Assembly (NCBI GenBank): GCA_033961575.1
Contig: CM066735.1
Coordinates: 33,251,501-33,315,500 of the forward strand
Length of the DNA stretch: 64,000 nt
From: Aselliscus stoliczkanus
Taxonomy: Eukaryota; Chordata; Mammalia; Chiroptera; Hipposideridae
Direction of reading: 5' to 3'
Below, piece by piece: positions 40,560 through 52,889 of this stretch. Position numbers and translations under genes: made by a program. The notes below the pieces were generated by a model. The model was not told the origin of the DNA and ran no database searches. It saw only the letters and a list, made by a program, of their open reading frames with translations. Numbering within the stretch: position 1 is the stretch's first letter; each line of letters starts with the position of its first letter.

Positions 40560-40901
40560 AAATAAAAAATATGATTCTACAATCACCAATGTATTAAAAC
40601 ATTCACACAAGAATCATCAATGAATGCTAAAATTATTGGGTGGAAGTTTTTGGAAAAACAAGAATTCATAGTTGTAGAGATTCACCTTACATATTTCTTA
40701 TTAATCAGAAACAACAAAAATACAGAACAAACTGACTTTATGTGCCTTTTGATGTGATGCAATAATAAGCACATTATCTATAAAATATTCTTGCCAAAAA
40801 CAATCCATTTCACTCTAATCATGAGGAAAACTGTCTAACTTAGATTGTAGGACAGTCTACAAGACAATTGGTATAGGTTCTTCAAAAATGTAAATGTCAT
40901 G
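40560..40901. other. Inferred TRIM60 intron sequence
   Basis: A/T-rich, lying to the right of the acceptor. No exon or recognisable element. Confidence 0.3.
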
Positions 40902-41405
40902 AAAAAAAGTTCTAGATTTAATAAACAGAAATAGCCTTAGAGACACAAAGGAAAAACTGATGAGGGCTAGATGGGACAGGGGTGGGCATGAGTGAGAAGG
41001 GACGAGGCAACATAAACTGATACTACAATGCAACCGTAGAGACAGAAGAGACAGTTTAGGGAATATAATCAATAAGGTTGTAAATATTTTTGTAGGGGAC
41101 CAGATGGACTCATGTCTTGTCAGAGAGACCACTTCACCGACGGTGTAGTGGCCTGACTACTGCACTGTACATCTGAAGCTGCCACTGAATAATATTAGAT
41201 GTTGACTATAATTTAACACATATATAGTCATGGGATGTGGAATATAGTGTGGGGATGCAGTCAATGGAATTGTAATAGATATGTATGATATTGGGGGTTG
41301 GGAGACAGGGAAGGGGGTAGTCACTTTGTAAGGGGTGAAAAAGATAACTATTGCATTGTTTTGTACATCTGTAACTATTAGTAATAAAAAAAAGTTCTAG
41401 ATTTA
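40902..41405 (+). mobile_element. 5'-truncated young L1 3' end with target-site duplication
   Basis: 'aaaaaaagttctagattta' at 40,902-40,920 and 41,387-41,405 flanks an L1 3' UTR ending 'gtacatctgtaactattagt'. Confidence 0.9.
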
Positions 41406-41547
41406 AGACTAAAGAAATAAGACAAATGAAATGTGCAATCCCTAATTGAGTCTGGAATCTTAAAATTAAGTTAAACAACTGAAAACATTTTAGGCTGATT
41501 AATTTTAAGAAAGAGCAGACATACGGAGAAGCTCAGAAAATCAAGTA

Positions 41548-42178
41548 GAAGTTACCTTTTGCAGAGGTTTTTTTTGTTGTTGTTGTTTTTTTTAGCTGAG
41601 CCATCCTGCCACCTGTTGGCAGCTCAACAGCAACTCAGCTCGGGCTGGCCTTGAACCACTGTTGCTCAGAGCTCAGCTTGCACTCTTTTTTTTTTTTTTT
41701 TTTTAAGATTTTTATTGGGGAATCGGGGAAGGGGAACAGACAAGTTGCCGTCTTCCTGCTCTTCAGTTTAGTTGCGGAGGATGTTGCTTCACTGTTGGTA
41801 TCGTCATTGCGCTCCTCCCGGATGAGGCAGATCGGTCGCCGGCCCCTGGATGTCGCCCACCGCGGCTATTGGCAGCTCACTCTTGGCCGCCAGCCGCTCA
41901 CGCTGGCTGCGGGCCACTCACTGTAGCCTATGGCAGCCCACTGCAGCAGGGGCTGCAGCCCACACCATCACCGGGGCTCGCACAGCCCAGCTCCCGGTGG
42001 AGCCGCTGTTAGCTGTAGAGGGCAGTGTCACCGGCCCTCACGTGGGATCCGAACCGGGGCCGCCGGCATCCCCAAACCAGCGCCCAACCAATGCGCCACT
42101 CGGCCGGCCCCCAGCTTGCACTCTTAAGCAAGCTCTTAACCAACTGAGCCATTCAGCCGGCCCTAGAAGTTACCTTTT
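41548..42178 (-). mobile_element. Class-C SINE split by a class-A SINE
   Basis: The outer class-C copy has 'agaagttaccttttg' on both sides. The inner class-A copy (about 41,686-42,111) has 'cagcttgcactctt' on both sides. Both are antisense. Confidence 0.93.
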
Positions 42179-42765
42179 GTAAAAGACATTTACATTAGTA
42201 AGGATGTCTCCCTAGGCTGTACCAGGAAGGAGATGACATCATCTAAGAAGTCTATGAATGCATAAGGCAATAGTTTAAATCTGCATAACAACCTTACCCT
42301 TGTTTAGTCTGCTTTTCCTGGTACCCTCCTGTAAGTCACTTCCCCTACCAATATCTTTTTTTGTTTTCAGCTGATGAAATTTAAAGTGGTGATTTCTGTT
42401 ATTTTGGTGAGTTACTCAGTTTTCCTGGGTCTCTTCCATGGATACAGGAGGTAAACATATTAAGGAAGATGGGGAGTGCACGGGATTGGAGATGAGGTTG
42501 CACAGAATGGTCAGAGATTAGAAAACTGAGGCTGAAGTAAGTTTTAAGAACATTGCCCAATATCACACAGCTAATTGCAGAGCATTAACGGGAAAACAAA
42601 AACTGGTAGGAAAAATATAACTTTTAAGAATGTACAAAAAAAAAAAAAAAAAAAGGATTCTAGTACAGTGCAAGGAACATGATAGGTACTCACTCCAGGT
42701 ATCATTCCTCCCCAACCCTTGCCCTGCCTCTTTCCCAAGCACATATACACATTTTTCAACTTGGG
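42179..42765. other. Mostly unassigned, with a MIR relic
   Basis: A MIR-like core lies at about 42,510-42,590 ('gaaaactgaggctgaagtaa'). No gene is seen. Confidence 0.4.
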
Positions 42766-42912
42766 CCGGCCGAGTGGCTCAGTTGGTTAAGAGCTCGCTC
42801 AAAGTGCGAGCTGAGCTCTGAGCAATAGCTGTTCGAGGCCAGCCCAAGCTGAGTTGCCGTTGAAGGATGGCTCAGCTAAAAAAAAACAAAACAAAAAAAA
42901 ACACATTTTTCA
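42753..42912 (+). mobile_element. Class-C SINE
   Basis: 'acacatttttca' on both sides. Head 'gggccggccgagtggctcag'. Confidence 0.92.
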
Positions 42913-43140
42913 GAATCAGGCCATTAAGCAAACAGACCATGATGTAGTCTGTTTTGTACGCACTGCTACCACCCTAGTTCAAGCACCCTCTTCCCTGGAT
43001 TCTGGTATGAGCCCTTTTCTACTCAGTGGTGCCTCTAGTCAATTCCTTTTCTGTAATTTCGTTGACCTTTTCAAATACAAACATAATCCTTTCTCTTCCA
43101 AACTTAAAACATTCCATTAGTCCTTTATTACTTTAAAAAA

Positions 43141-43305
43141 GTAGTTCTAAAACTTTAGCTTGCATAATTACCTGTAGATCTTGGTAAAAGATTGCTGGGC
43201 CACACCCTCGGTTTCTGATTCAGTTGGTGTGTGGTATTTCCAAGAAGTTCCCAGGCGATGCTGCTGGCCTGGGAATCATACTTTGGAACCACTGCTATAA
43301 AGAAA
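43141..43305 (+). mobile_element. MER5A-type hAT element
   Basis: Ordered match to the MER5A pattern: 'attgctgggccacaccctcg', 'tttctgattcagttggtg', 'aagttcccaggcgatgctgc', 'tttggaaccactgct'. Confidence 0.8.
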
Positions 43306-43680
43306 ACAGAAACAAAACCAAACAAAAAACAAACAGACAAAAAACTGTCGCAGATTCCTAGCCCTCCGTTTCAATTATTGTCATACCAGATGATTCTTAA
43401 CACGCCTGAGGCTAAACCAGCTCATCTGTAAATCTGTAATGATAATTCCTAACTGTAAAGTCTCTGTGAGGATTATAGGATTTTTAAACTGGTCAGGAGG
43501 TTGTCAAATGGTGGCTACCACTCCACTCCCTTAACCTCTGACCTCTCTTCCCTTGTCCCCTACTATCCTCCACCAAAACCAGAAAGTAATTCTTTGGAGA
43601 TAACGTGGCAATTCTCAAATTCTTCTTTAGATCAAAATCTTGAAAAATGTATTTAACTCAGGCCCAGCAACCCCATTCTG
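43306..43680. other. Unassigned sequence left of the TRIM60 promoter candidate
   Basis: No recognised element or gene. It would be TRIM60 intron 1 if the splice is real. Confidence 0.3.
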
Positions 43681-43859
43681 ATTCCACAGGTTTGGGGCCC
43701 GGAAGGAATCGTGTTCCCAAGATCTTTGCCCGAGACTGAAGAGACCCACTCATGGGTGACCAAGTCAGGCGCGCAGTGGACACTCAGGAAATCTCCAGGA
43801 CGTGCTCAGCTAAGCCTCCCGCCAGCCCCACTGGGTCCAGTTCTGCAGCCTCCTGACTT

Positions 43860-44100
43860 ACCTGGAACTGAAGGCTCAGGACCGAGGCTATGCTGGAAAC
43901 TCAGAGCCTGGTTCCCCGTAGGACCGACCCCCAACCAGCCAGAGTGGGCAGGATCCTCAGCAGAGACGCATACCTGCAGATGGGGTGATTGGCAGTTCCT
44001 CCGGAAGTGGGGAGGTAATGGACAGGCGCATGCTCAAGGACAAGAGTGGAGGGGGAAGAGCGGGAAGACCTGAGCACACCTGGGGGCGGGCGTTTCCCTC
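43860..44100 (-). promoter_or_regulatory. Candidate TATA-less promoter and non-coding first exon of TRIM60
   Basis: This is a G/C-rich island in A/T-rich surroundings. On the minus strand it shows an ETS-type ACTTCCGG (44,008-44,001), a CCAAT box (43,992-43,988), and two donors, CTGCAG|GTATGC near 43,974 and CCAG|GTAAGT (43,862|43,861). A GC box lies near 44,085-44,093. A matching acceptor lies at 40,543-40,542 just upstream of the TRIM60 start, implying an intron of about 3.3 kb. Splicing is inferred. Confidence 0.5.
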
Positions 44101-44109
44101 ATTGATCAG

Positions 44110-45387
44110 GCTATTGTGCGCTTACACTGATGATTGCATGCTCACTGTTGGTCTTTTCAGGTTCTTCCTATTATTCCTATGAGCAGCTTGAGGATCAAAG
44201 TATGGTTTTCAGGTTGGCTTTTAAAGCTTCACCACCACAACCTCCTCTCGGACAGTAACAGTAAGGGAACAGGGGTCGGTGGCACTCCTTAGTCGGTGGT
44301 GGTTGGTGAGAAGGTAGTAAACAAAGGAACAGCTTCTGGCACAGTTTGCATCTCAGTAGATGTGTGGGGTGGGTCTACCCCACCCTGTGGAATTAGGCCA
44401 TGCGTCCACTCAGGCTCACTGAGATCTCCCGAAGAAGTGATATTTAAGGTGAAATTTGAAGAATGAATTTTGAGTTGTAGGACAAATTCAAGGCTGAAGG
44501 AAGAGCCAATGAGACGGCCCTTAACTTGGTGCATGAGTGACTGAAAGAGGTTGGTTTGGCTGGTACCTCGAGGGGAAGTAGGGAGGTGCAGGAAGTAGAA
44601 AAGATAAAAAATGGCTTTGTGAGCTGATGAGACAGAAAAGAATGGCTGCTGCAAGACCTTTCAGGCAAAGTTGAGGATTTTGGTCTTTAGCAAGTGCGAA
44701 AGAAACGAGTGGAGCATTTTAAACCGTGATATACGGGCATACCTGGGAGATATTGTGGGTTTGGTACCAGACCGCCATAATACAGTAGATACAGCAATGA
44801 AGTGATCTTTTTACTGGTGGAGGGTTTTGTCTTCAGTTTGTAAAGAACACAACGCCTGTGAAACACAAAGCAAAGCATGCCTGTAATAAAATTTGAACTT
44901 TGAAAGGATGACAGGCTATAAATCAGGAAAGAGATCTTTTGGTGCCTTTAGGAGATCCAAGAAGTAGTCTTGGTGAGCAGTTCAATACAGGTGTGAATTA
45001 GAGAATCCTCAAGTGCAGCAGCTTCCCCTTCCAGTTTGTTCTTTTACTGTGGAGTATATGGTTTTAATTTAAATACTGTAAGATAGAAAACACAAGTCCT
45101 TCCCTATCATAGTTCATGGCATGAAAAAAAAAAATCTCAGGAGCCCCTTCATTATGATACTGAATCCTGAAAGGCTGGCCATGCCTTGTAAGGTATAATA
45201 TACTTCAACAGGGTGGAGCCAGCCTATTGCTAGATGCTAATTATCCTAATGAGCTGATTGGTCTACATTAGATTCTTCCTCTGGACCCAGTGCATTGAAG
45301 AATTACCATTTGCTTCCCTGTAAGACTAGTTAAGAAGCAATCTCACTTTCACCCGTATTTCCCTTGTGTTAAAAATTGAGACTGAGG
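44110..45387. other. Upstream of the TRIM60 promoter, with a Tigger-like MITE relic
   Basis: At about 44,722-44,888 the text 'gggcatacctgggagatatt' with a matching inverted end 'caaagcatgcctgt' suggests a Tigger-type MITE. The rest is unassigned. Confidence 0.4.
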
Positions 45388-45528
45388 GCCAGGCGAGTGG
45401 CTCAATTGGTTAAGAGCTTGTTCAAAAGTGTGAGCTGAGCTCTGAGCAACAGCAGTTCGATGCCCAGAGCTGAGCTGCTGCTGAGCTGCCAACAGGTGGC
45501 AGTGTGGCTCAGCTTAAAAAAAAAATTG
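45388..45528 (+). mobile_element. Class-C SINE
   Basis: Head 'gggccaggcgagtggctcaa'. 'aaaaattgagactg' and 'aaaaattgaaactg' flank it. Confidence 0.92.
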
Positions 45529-45774
45529 AAACTGTTCTATGTTTATCTAGTTTTTCAGCCAAGGAATATTTTTCATGCTTGCTACTCTATTTTATAGTCT
45601 TGGTTTCTGGCTACTCCCTCATTTTAGCAGTTGCCCTTCTTCCTTTCCTATCCTTCATGCTTATATGTAAAGGTCTGCAAGGGCACATGAGAAACTTTTA
45701 ATAGGTAACATGAAACATGTATATGGATGTGTATATGTGTGGGTACGCACATCCAGTCTATGTCCTCTGCATGT

Positions 45775-46035
45775 ATAGAGGAGGGTAAAGAGTGGTAGTT
45801 AAAACTTCTTGGCTTTGGAACCAGGCTCCCAGTTCAAATCCAAACTCTGCCCTCTCCTACTTTGTGTAACCTTTGACAGGTTATCTTTTTGTGCCTGTTT
45901 TCTTATCTAGTTAAAAACAAAACAAACAAAAAAAACGGTGGGAGCAATAATAGTATAACTTACCTCTTAGAGTCGTACTAAATGACTTTTCAACAGTTAA
46001 ACACTTGAAACAGTGTCTGGCATGGTAAATGTAGT
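45775..46035 (+). mobile_element. MIR element
   Basis: Nearly the whole MIR pattern: 'ctttggaaccaggctcccag', 'tccaaactctgccctctcct', 'aatagtataacttacctctt', 'acagtgtctggcatggtaaa'. Confidence 0.85.
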
Positions 46036-46139
46036 GTAAAAATAGATATAATAAATAATGTGTTTATGTGCATATATACAGAGGGTGTAAAAATATATAC
46101 CGATTTTGTTTTATTTATTATTATTATTTTTTTAATTAA

Positions 46140-46248
46140 TTTTTTTTTTTTTTTAAGAAGAGCACAGCTCAGTGGCCCATACAGGGATAAAACAGGCAAC
46201 CTCAGTGTTATCAGCATCACAATCCAACCACCTGAGCTAACCCTAAAT
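46140..46248 (-). mobile_element. tRNA-Ile-like SINE fragment
   Basis: Antisense text 'gtgttatcagcatcacaatc' and 'cacctgagctaac' mirrors the tRNA-Ile-type head seen at 59.6 kb. Confidence 0.7.
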
Positions 46249-46261
46249 GTATACCCATTTT

Positions 46262-46466
46262 TAATTTTTTTTTTTAAAGATTTTATTGGGAAATTGGGAA
46301 AGTGGAACAGACAGGTTGCTGTCCTGCAGCCCAGCTCCAGGTCGAGCTGTTGTTCACCATCTTAGCTCTGGCCCCGGCCCTAACGTGGGATCCGAACCGG
46401 AGGCCCTGCTGCTCAGAGCTGGCATCCCAAGCCAACTCTTAACTAAAGTGCCATTTGGCTGGCTCA
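46262..46466 (-). mobile_element. Internally deleted class-A SINE
   Basis: Tail and head are present but the central part is missing, giving about 200 bases. Confidence 0.88.
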
Positions 46467-46509
46467 ATGTGCCCCATTTTAAGAAAGGAAAAAAAAACTG
46501 TATTAAAAT

Positions 46510-46630
46510 TGTAGTACTCGGGCCAGCCAAGTGGCGTGGTGGTTGGGTGCTGGTTTGGGAAGCCAGTGGCCCCAGTTCGGGTCCCACATGAGGGCCAGTG
46601 ACACTGCCCTCAAAAAAAAAAAAATTGTAA
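46510..46630 (+). mobile_element. Class-B SINE
   Basis: 'attgtagtact' and 'attgtaatact' flank a copy with head 'gggccagccaagtggcgtgg'. Confidence 0.92.
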
Positions 46631-46748
46631 TACTCAATATATACTGATAACAAAAGATGAACACAAGTCATGTTTGACTTCTGCAATTACAAAAGGTGCT
46701 CAAAGTAGTTACCACCAATGTAATTTTAATAGCTTTTTCCTTTCTTAA

Positions 46749-46922
46749 AATGCATATACAGAGCCGGCCAAGTGGCTCAGTTGGTTAAGAGCTCGCTCAA
46801 AAGTGCAAGCTGTGAGCAACAGCGTTGCCGGTTGGATTCCCAGCCCCGAGCTGAGCAGCTGCTGAGCAGCCAACAGGTGGCAGGATGGCTCAGCTAACAA
46901 CAACAAAAAAATGCATATACAT
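46749..46922 (+). mobile_element. Class-C SINE
   Basis: 'aaaatgcatatacag' and 'aaaatgcatatacatg' flank the copy. Confidence 0.92.
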
Positions 46923-47145
46923 GTGTTTGGCACCTTCCGTATATACATGTGTATATATATATATATGAACATATACATTATCTATAAATTCACTAAAAAT
47001 GCCTATTTGTTTCTCTCTGAGAACAGAAGAGACATGTAGAGGATTAGAGGGAGGTGTTTCACATTTTATTTTACATCATTTGTAAAAGTTTCTTTAAAAG
47101 AAAAAGAGATGCTAAAATCTATGTATTTTCTTTGCCATTGGAAAT

Positions 47146-47552
47146 ATTTTTTTTTTAAAGATTTTATTGGGGAATTGGGGGAGGGGAACAGCGTTCGGGA
47201 ACTGGGGAAGGGGAACAGACAAGTTGCTGTCTTTTTGTTCTTCAGTCTAGTTGTGGAGGACATTGCTTCACTGGCCCATGTTGGTATCATCATTGCACTC
47301 TTCTCGGGTGAGGCAGATGATCACTGGCCTCTGGACGGCTGCTCACAGCAGCTCTTGGCAGCTCACACCAGCTGCCAGCCGCTCACACTGGCTGCTGGCC
47401 ACTCACTGTAGCCTATGGCAGCCCACTGCAGCAGGTGGAGCTGTTGTTAGCTATAGAGGGCAGTGTCACTGGCCCTCATATGTGGGATCTGAACTGGATC
47501 CGCTGGGGTCCCAAGCCAGCTCTTAACCATTGCACCACTCGGCCGTCCCGGT
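47146..47552 (-). mobile_element. Class-A SINE
   Basis: Antisense, lacking part of the central body. Confidence 0.92.
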
Positions 47553-49250
47553 TTAGGTAGTTCTGAAGTGTACAAAAAACTTCCAGATGAGATTGCTAGG
47601 GCTTTTCTGCAGAGTAATTGACAGGGGCTGGAGCCTCAAACTAACAACCTCAATATCTCTAACTATACTCCTTGTAATTTAATTACATGATTTATATAGT
47701 AAGATGAGAGCTTAGATGTAAAAAGTCAAGGTTAGAATCCAATATTCTTTTCATGAACACTCTGGCAAGGTGGAAGCCAAGATTGAAAAAAATAGGATAC
47801 TGATCCAGGGTTTTGGAAGTGAGGTCATTTTGGAAAGTGAAAAGGGAGGAATCAAAGGGCTGGAACTCAGGCTCCAATGTGACTAAAATAAGGCTCTCAT
47901 TACTGACAGAATTAGTATCACTAATTTTTCCCCTTTGCCTCAGGCTCTAACATGGCTCAGCTGATCCTTTTTCCAAAAAGTTTGGTATATTATTCATCAT
48001 TCTTTTTGGTGTTAATTTTTTTTTTTTTAGGTATTAAAATATTACTAATTTGATTACTGAGGCTTTTGGCATATTCTTACATTCTATATGCACTGATTTT
48101 AGTCCTGGCTCTGCAAAGGAGAGTGAAAATGATGCAATGGAACTAAAGACCGATTTGAGAGTTTGGAAGAAATTGAGCCAAGAAAGAAGGGATCAAAATT
48201 TACAACTGTTCTTAGGTCTACCACTCCATCTGCTCCACTTTACTGACTCACCAAAGCCGTAAGTTGGAGTGGCACCATTACATCTGATCCCCTTAACCAT
48301 CTTGATTAAACTATGTAAAATCTCTTTTCATTTGTATTCTGAAAATGTTAGAAATTACAAAGGACTTTTAATAGGAAAATGATACAACAAACACCAATCA
48401 TAGGGATGGTGTTTAAACAAGTTTAAACATGTTTGACACTTGCCTACTCTACTGCTCCACCTTGTCAGTGAATATGGTTTCATTGTTATGGACTTGTTCT
48501 GGTATGCCACTTTCAGCATACATGTCACCTGTTGTTGAGTTCTTATAGCTTTTGAGAGAATCTTTGCCCTTACTCTGATAGTCTTGAATTAAGTAAAAAA
48601 TCTGCAGTGGCAGAGAATATATCAGGTCTGTAGAATCTTAAATGTGTCAAAAGGAACAAACAATGGAATAGACAAGTATCAGGAACATTTCTATCATGTT
48701 GCGCTCAGTGCTCTGAACACTTCTTATACAAAACTGAGGACAACTAGACACTCAAATCACTGAGTGTTTTCTTGAACAATTATTGAAGTGGTATGAGCAG
48801 AAATGTATAACCACTTAATTACCTTACAATGGTATGTATGGCTGGTTTTAACTTTTTCTGTTGATGTGGGAATCTGCACTTGAAAAAGTATAGCCTTGTA
48901 TTCAATGAGACATACTTGAACTGTGTAAAGTATTATTTTGCTTTTTTTGTACAAAATATATAAACATATCAAGTACATGTTTTAAACATAAATATAATTG
49001 ATAATATCTTATATTTCTATTGAAATGCATTTGTGCAAAGGAATTATAATTTATCCAGAAAATCATTTAGAATTTCCCCAAATATCCAATTTAAATGAGG
49101 TAACACATTTTATAAAACATCTTTTGTTTGTGTGTAAATTTAATTACAGTATTTTATATAAGCAACTTCCATCCTAAAAGACATCATTAATAAGCTATAA
49201 AAGGTAGACAAACTCCATGTATGTATTTTTATGTGCAATTCTTTATATAT
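47553..49250. other. Unassigned non-coding stretch
   Basis: A/T-rich, 1.7 kb free of recognised SINEs. I found no TRIM61 remnant or other gene here. Confidence 0.4.
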
Positions 49251-49254
49251 TAAT

Positions 49255-49362
49255 TATTTTTTAGAGGGCAGTGTCACTGGCCCTCATATGTGGGATCCGA
49301 ACCGGGACTGCTGGCATCCCAAGCCAGCTCTTAACCACTACACCACTCGACTGGCCCCCAAC
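49255..49362 (-). mobile_element. Class-B SINE
   Basis: Antisense head-only copy, 'gagggcagtgtcactggccc' to 'ccactcgactggccccc'. Confidence 0.9.
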
Positions 49363-50640
49363 TTTTTATTTTAGCAAAATAAGGGTTAATGGCTCATGGC
49401 CTCTCCTACTCTATAAAGTTTACAAAGTATACTTTCTAGTTAAGAAATGAATTTGTAAATTTTGTACCTGGAATTAATTTACAATAAAATAATAGAAAAC
49501 TTTATGATGCTGAGCTAACAATCTTTCAATAAATATAAATTAAGAGATTGGGAACACTTAATTTTCAATACAATTCAGATTTGAACAGGATAGTTTTATA
49601 TCCCTTAATTTTTCCTGATTTTTTTTTTTTAAATGTGTTTCACCACCACAGGTTGAACCAAAACAGAACCTAACAGCACCAAAACAGAACCTAACAGCAG
49701 AATGATGAGTCATGTTAGAGATGTTGCCCCACTTGGGGCTTCATTAATATAACTATATTTTAAATGCCAACTTTAAATGGGCCTAAGAAACTATCTACAC
49801 AAATGAATGAAGGACATAAAACAGAACTTCAAAGGAAATCAACATTAGCTTTTTGTAATTGCATGATGAGAAAAGATTCAGAAATGAACATTTTAGTTTT
49901 AAAATAAAATGAACAAGAACTAGTATTTCAAACATTTTTTACGTTAAATGAATATTATTCAAAATAAAAAAATACTTTCATAAACATTAAAGCCTGTAAT
50001 ATAAAATTGGTAGCAACTAATAGCTTCTTTCTTAGTCTCTCTTGATAATCAATGAACCAGTTATTTTCTCCCAATTCTGCAAAGCAGAACTGTCAATGCA
50101 ATTGATTTCAGATTTAGCATTTTTAAAAGAATAATCACTCAAACATATACATAGTTATCTTAATATTTTTGAAGAAAATCAAAGAAAAATTTTAAAATCT
50201 TGCACTTTTTACTTTTAGAGAGTTCTAAGACATTACAAAGTATTTTCCTTTTTTAACCCATGTAAGAATTACAATGTGCAGAAAAGATGAGAGATTTTTT
50301 TCTTATACAGGTAAATAATTGTGCTTCAGATTGTAATTGCTTTTTAGTTTATGTTATTTTCCCTCTAAAGAGAAAACAAGAGAATCCTGTGAAAATAATA
50401 AGACATCCCAGGTGCTTTCAAATGATTCCTTTTCATACAGGAACTTCTAAGAAAGCACACTACTGTGTAGGTGGGTCTCTTTCATTCACTCCTCCTCTTC
50501 ATCTCGTAGACCCAGTGAAGTTAGCTAGAGAAGACCTGTATTTGGAAGGCAAAAGAGAAAGAATGTATCATAATAAGAAATGCTATCCAGCAGGCCAATT
50601 TACCCATGCTTAATTTTTTCATAGACAATGAAGTATGAAA
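49363..50640. other. Unassigned non-coding stretch
   Basis: A/T-rich. A short direct repeat 'ccaaaacagaacctaacag' occurs twice in tandem at 49,657-49,698. A frame at 50,287-50,613 matches no family I know. Confidence 0.4.
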
Positions 50641-51138
50641 ATTTCATGATTTCAATAGAATGAAGGACAAAAGAACATAACAATCTCAATAGAAAAAAAA
50701 TAGTTGACAAAACCCAACACTTTTATCTTCATGATACAAACATTCAACAAACTAGGAATAGAAGGGAATTCCTTCAACCTGATAAGGATATCTACAAAGA
50801 CCCACGGCTAGCATCATACTTGATGATGAAAGACAGAATGCTTTCCTTCTAAGATCAGGAGTTAAACAAGGATGTCTGTTTTCACCACTTCTACTGAACA
50901 TTGTACTGGAGGGTCTAGTTAAGGCATATAGACAAGGAAAAGAAATAAAACATAAGAAAGAAAGAAGTAAAACTATCTCTTTTTACAGATGACTTGTGCT
51001 TGTACATACCAAATCCTAAGGAACCTACTAAAAGCTATGAGAATGAATCAATAATTTCATCAATAAATCAATAATTTCATTATAAGATCAATAACCAAAA
51101 ATCAATTATATTTCTACACATTATCAATGAACAATTCA
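50641..51138 (+). mobile_element. L1 ORF2 (reverse transcriptase region) fragment
   Basis: L1 text such as 'tctacaaagacccacggcta' and 'taaacaaggatgtctgtttt' (the CPLSP region). Frameshifted and truncated. Confidence 0.8.
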
Positions 51139-51618
51139 AAAATGAAATTTAGGGGCCGGCCGAGTGGCGCATTGGTTAAGCGCTGGTTTTGGGATGCCAG
51201 CGGCCCCGGTTCGGATCCCACATGAGGGCCAGTGACACTGCCCTCTACAGCTAACAACAGCTCCACCTGGAGCTGGGCTGTGCGAGCCCTGGTGATGGTG
51301 TGGGCTGCAGCCCCTGCTGCAGTGGGCTGCCATGGGCTACAGTGAGTGGCCCGCAGCCAGCGTGAGCGGCTGGCAGCCAAGCGTGAGCTGCCAATAGCCG
51401 CGGTGAGCGACCATCCAGAGGCCGGCGACCGATCTGCCTCATCCGGGAAGAGCTCAATGACGATACCAACAGTGAAGCAACATCCTCCGCAACTAAACTG
51501 AAGAATAAAAAGACAGCAACTTGTCTGTTCCCCTTCCCCGATTCCCCAACGCTGCTCCCCTCCACCAATTCCCCAATAAAATCTTAAAAACAAACAAACA
51601 AACAAAAAAAGAAATTTA
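51139..51618 (+). mobile_element. Young class-A SINE with target-site duplication
   Basis: 'gaaatttaggggcc' begins both this copy and the next element, marking its duplication. Confidence 0.93.
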
Positions 51619-51765
51619 GGGGCCAGCCGAGTGGCTCAGTTGGTTATGAGCTTGCTCAAGAGTGCGAGCTGAGCTCTGAGCAACAGCAGTTCCATGCCCA
51701 GCCCAAGCTGAGTTGCCGCTGAGCTGCGAACAGGTGGGAGGATGGCTCAGCTGAAAAACTAAAAT
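51619..51765 (+). mobile_element. Class-C SINE
   Basis: Head 'gggccagccgagtggctcag' directly after the class-A duplication. An A-rich end. Confidence 0.92.
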
Positions 51766-52435
51766 AAAATAGAACTCTGTCCCACAAGCTCTGTAACAAC
51801 CATCCCAGGAAGCTAAACCTTAACCTCTGCAGCAATTGGCCTCAAATGATCAAAATTTGGTCAGTAACTGCCAGCTTTCCTAATACTTGCCCCTCCTTTC
51901 CCCTGAAGGGGGTAATGGGTTCCTAGAAGAATGGTCATGTCTTCCATGGAGCCAAAGGGGAAGAAAAGAATGGGGGTGGGCAGAATGAGACATAGATTAG
52001 ATGGGATTCCTGTTTGGTACTGGGAAGTTGAGGTATAAAAGAAGATAATTTTTTTCTTTGTGATATGAGTCAAGGCCATCTGCTAAAAAATGAAGAAAAG
52101 GGTCTAAAATTCGAAGTGAGTTGTAGAAGTTCGAAACAGTTACGGTGGAGGGCAAGGCAGCAAGTTGACCACAGGAATGTCGGAGTTTTGCTGTACACTG
52201 TGAAGAACTGACTGAGATGAGAGCTTATAAGTGGTTCCAGTGAGACTTCTGGTACATTCTCCAGTAGCAATAACATGCTTGGATGAAACCTTTAGGGCCC
52301 TTCCAGAATAATGAGATGAAGACAGCAGCAAGGAAACCTATAATATGGGCAGCAGTTATGGAAAGAATGAATTATAGAATCTTAGACGGAGAAAGGGAAG
52401 ACTAGAGAGGACGAATTGGTGGATTTGGAAAAAAT
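51766..52435. other. Unassigned non-coding stretch
   Basis: No gene or nameable element. Confidence 0.3.
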
Positions 52436-52562
52436 GTGGAAGGCCTGGGCCGGCCGAGTGGCGTGGTGGTTAAGTGCTGGCTTGGGACACCAGCAGCCCT
52501 GGTTCGGATCCCACATATGAGGGCCAGTGATGCTGCCCTCAAAAAAAAAAAAAAAAGTGGAA
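52436..52562 (+). mobile_element. Class-B SINE
   Basis: 'aatgtggaa' and 'agtggaaa' flank a near-consensus copy. Confidence 0.92.
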
Positions 52563-52889
52563 ACTCTGATGAGGCTGGAAGAGTAGCCAAGCTTCTGGCA
52601 TGACTATGGGTGTGCATGGCTGAGACCTGGTGGAAGAGAAGGTCTCGGGAGAGCCAATGTATTCTACCAATTTTTCTTCTTTAATAAAATTTTAACAAAG
52701 CAGAAATCTGGTTTGCATTATTAATTATTTTATTTATAAATAATTATAAACATTCTGAGTGCTAGCAGATAAACTATCAAGGGATTTTAATTATAAATTA
52801 GGAATATTTAGGAATTATAGATACACTGACAAGAGTTTGAATGTTTCTGGTGATAATTGCTTACAATTTCATTATGATCAGGAAGTTTA

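Noticed and set aside
43711..44073. A 120-codon plus-strand frame in G/C-rich DNA
   Set aside because: No recognisable domain. G/C-rich DNA lengthens chance frames, and the region fits a minus-strand promoter and first exon better.
50287..50613. A 108-codon plus-strand frame
   Set aside because: No known motif, A/T-rich context, no splice or promoter support.
47553..50640. Search for a TRIM61 remnant between TRIM60 and APELA
   Set aside because: No RING ('cggccacaacttctg'-type) or PRY ('gatcctgaaaca'-type) text was found on either strand by eye.
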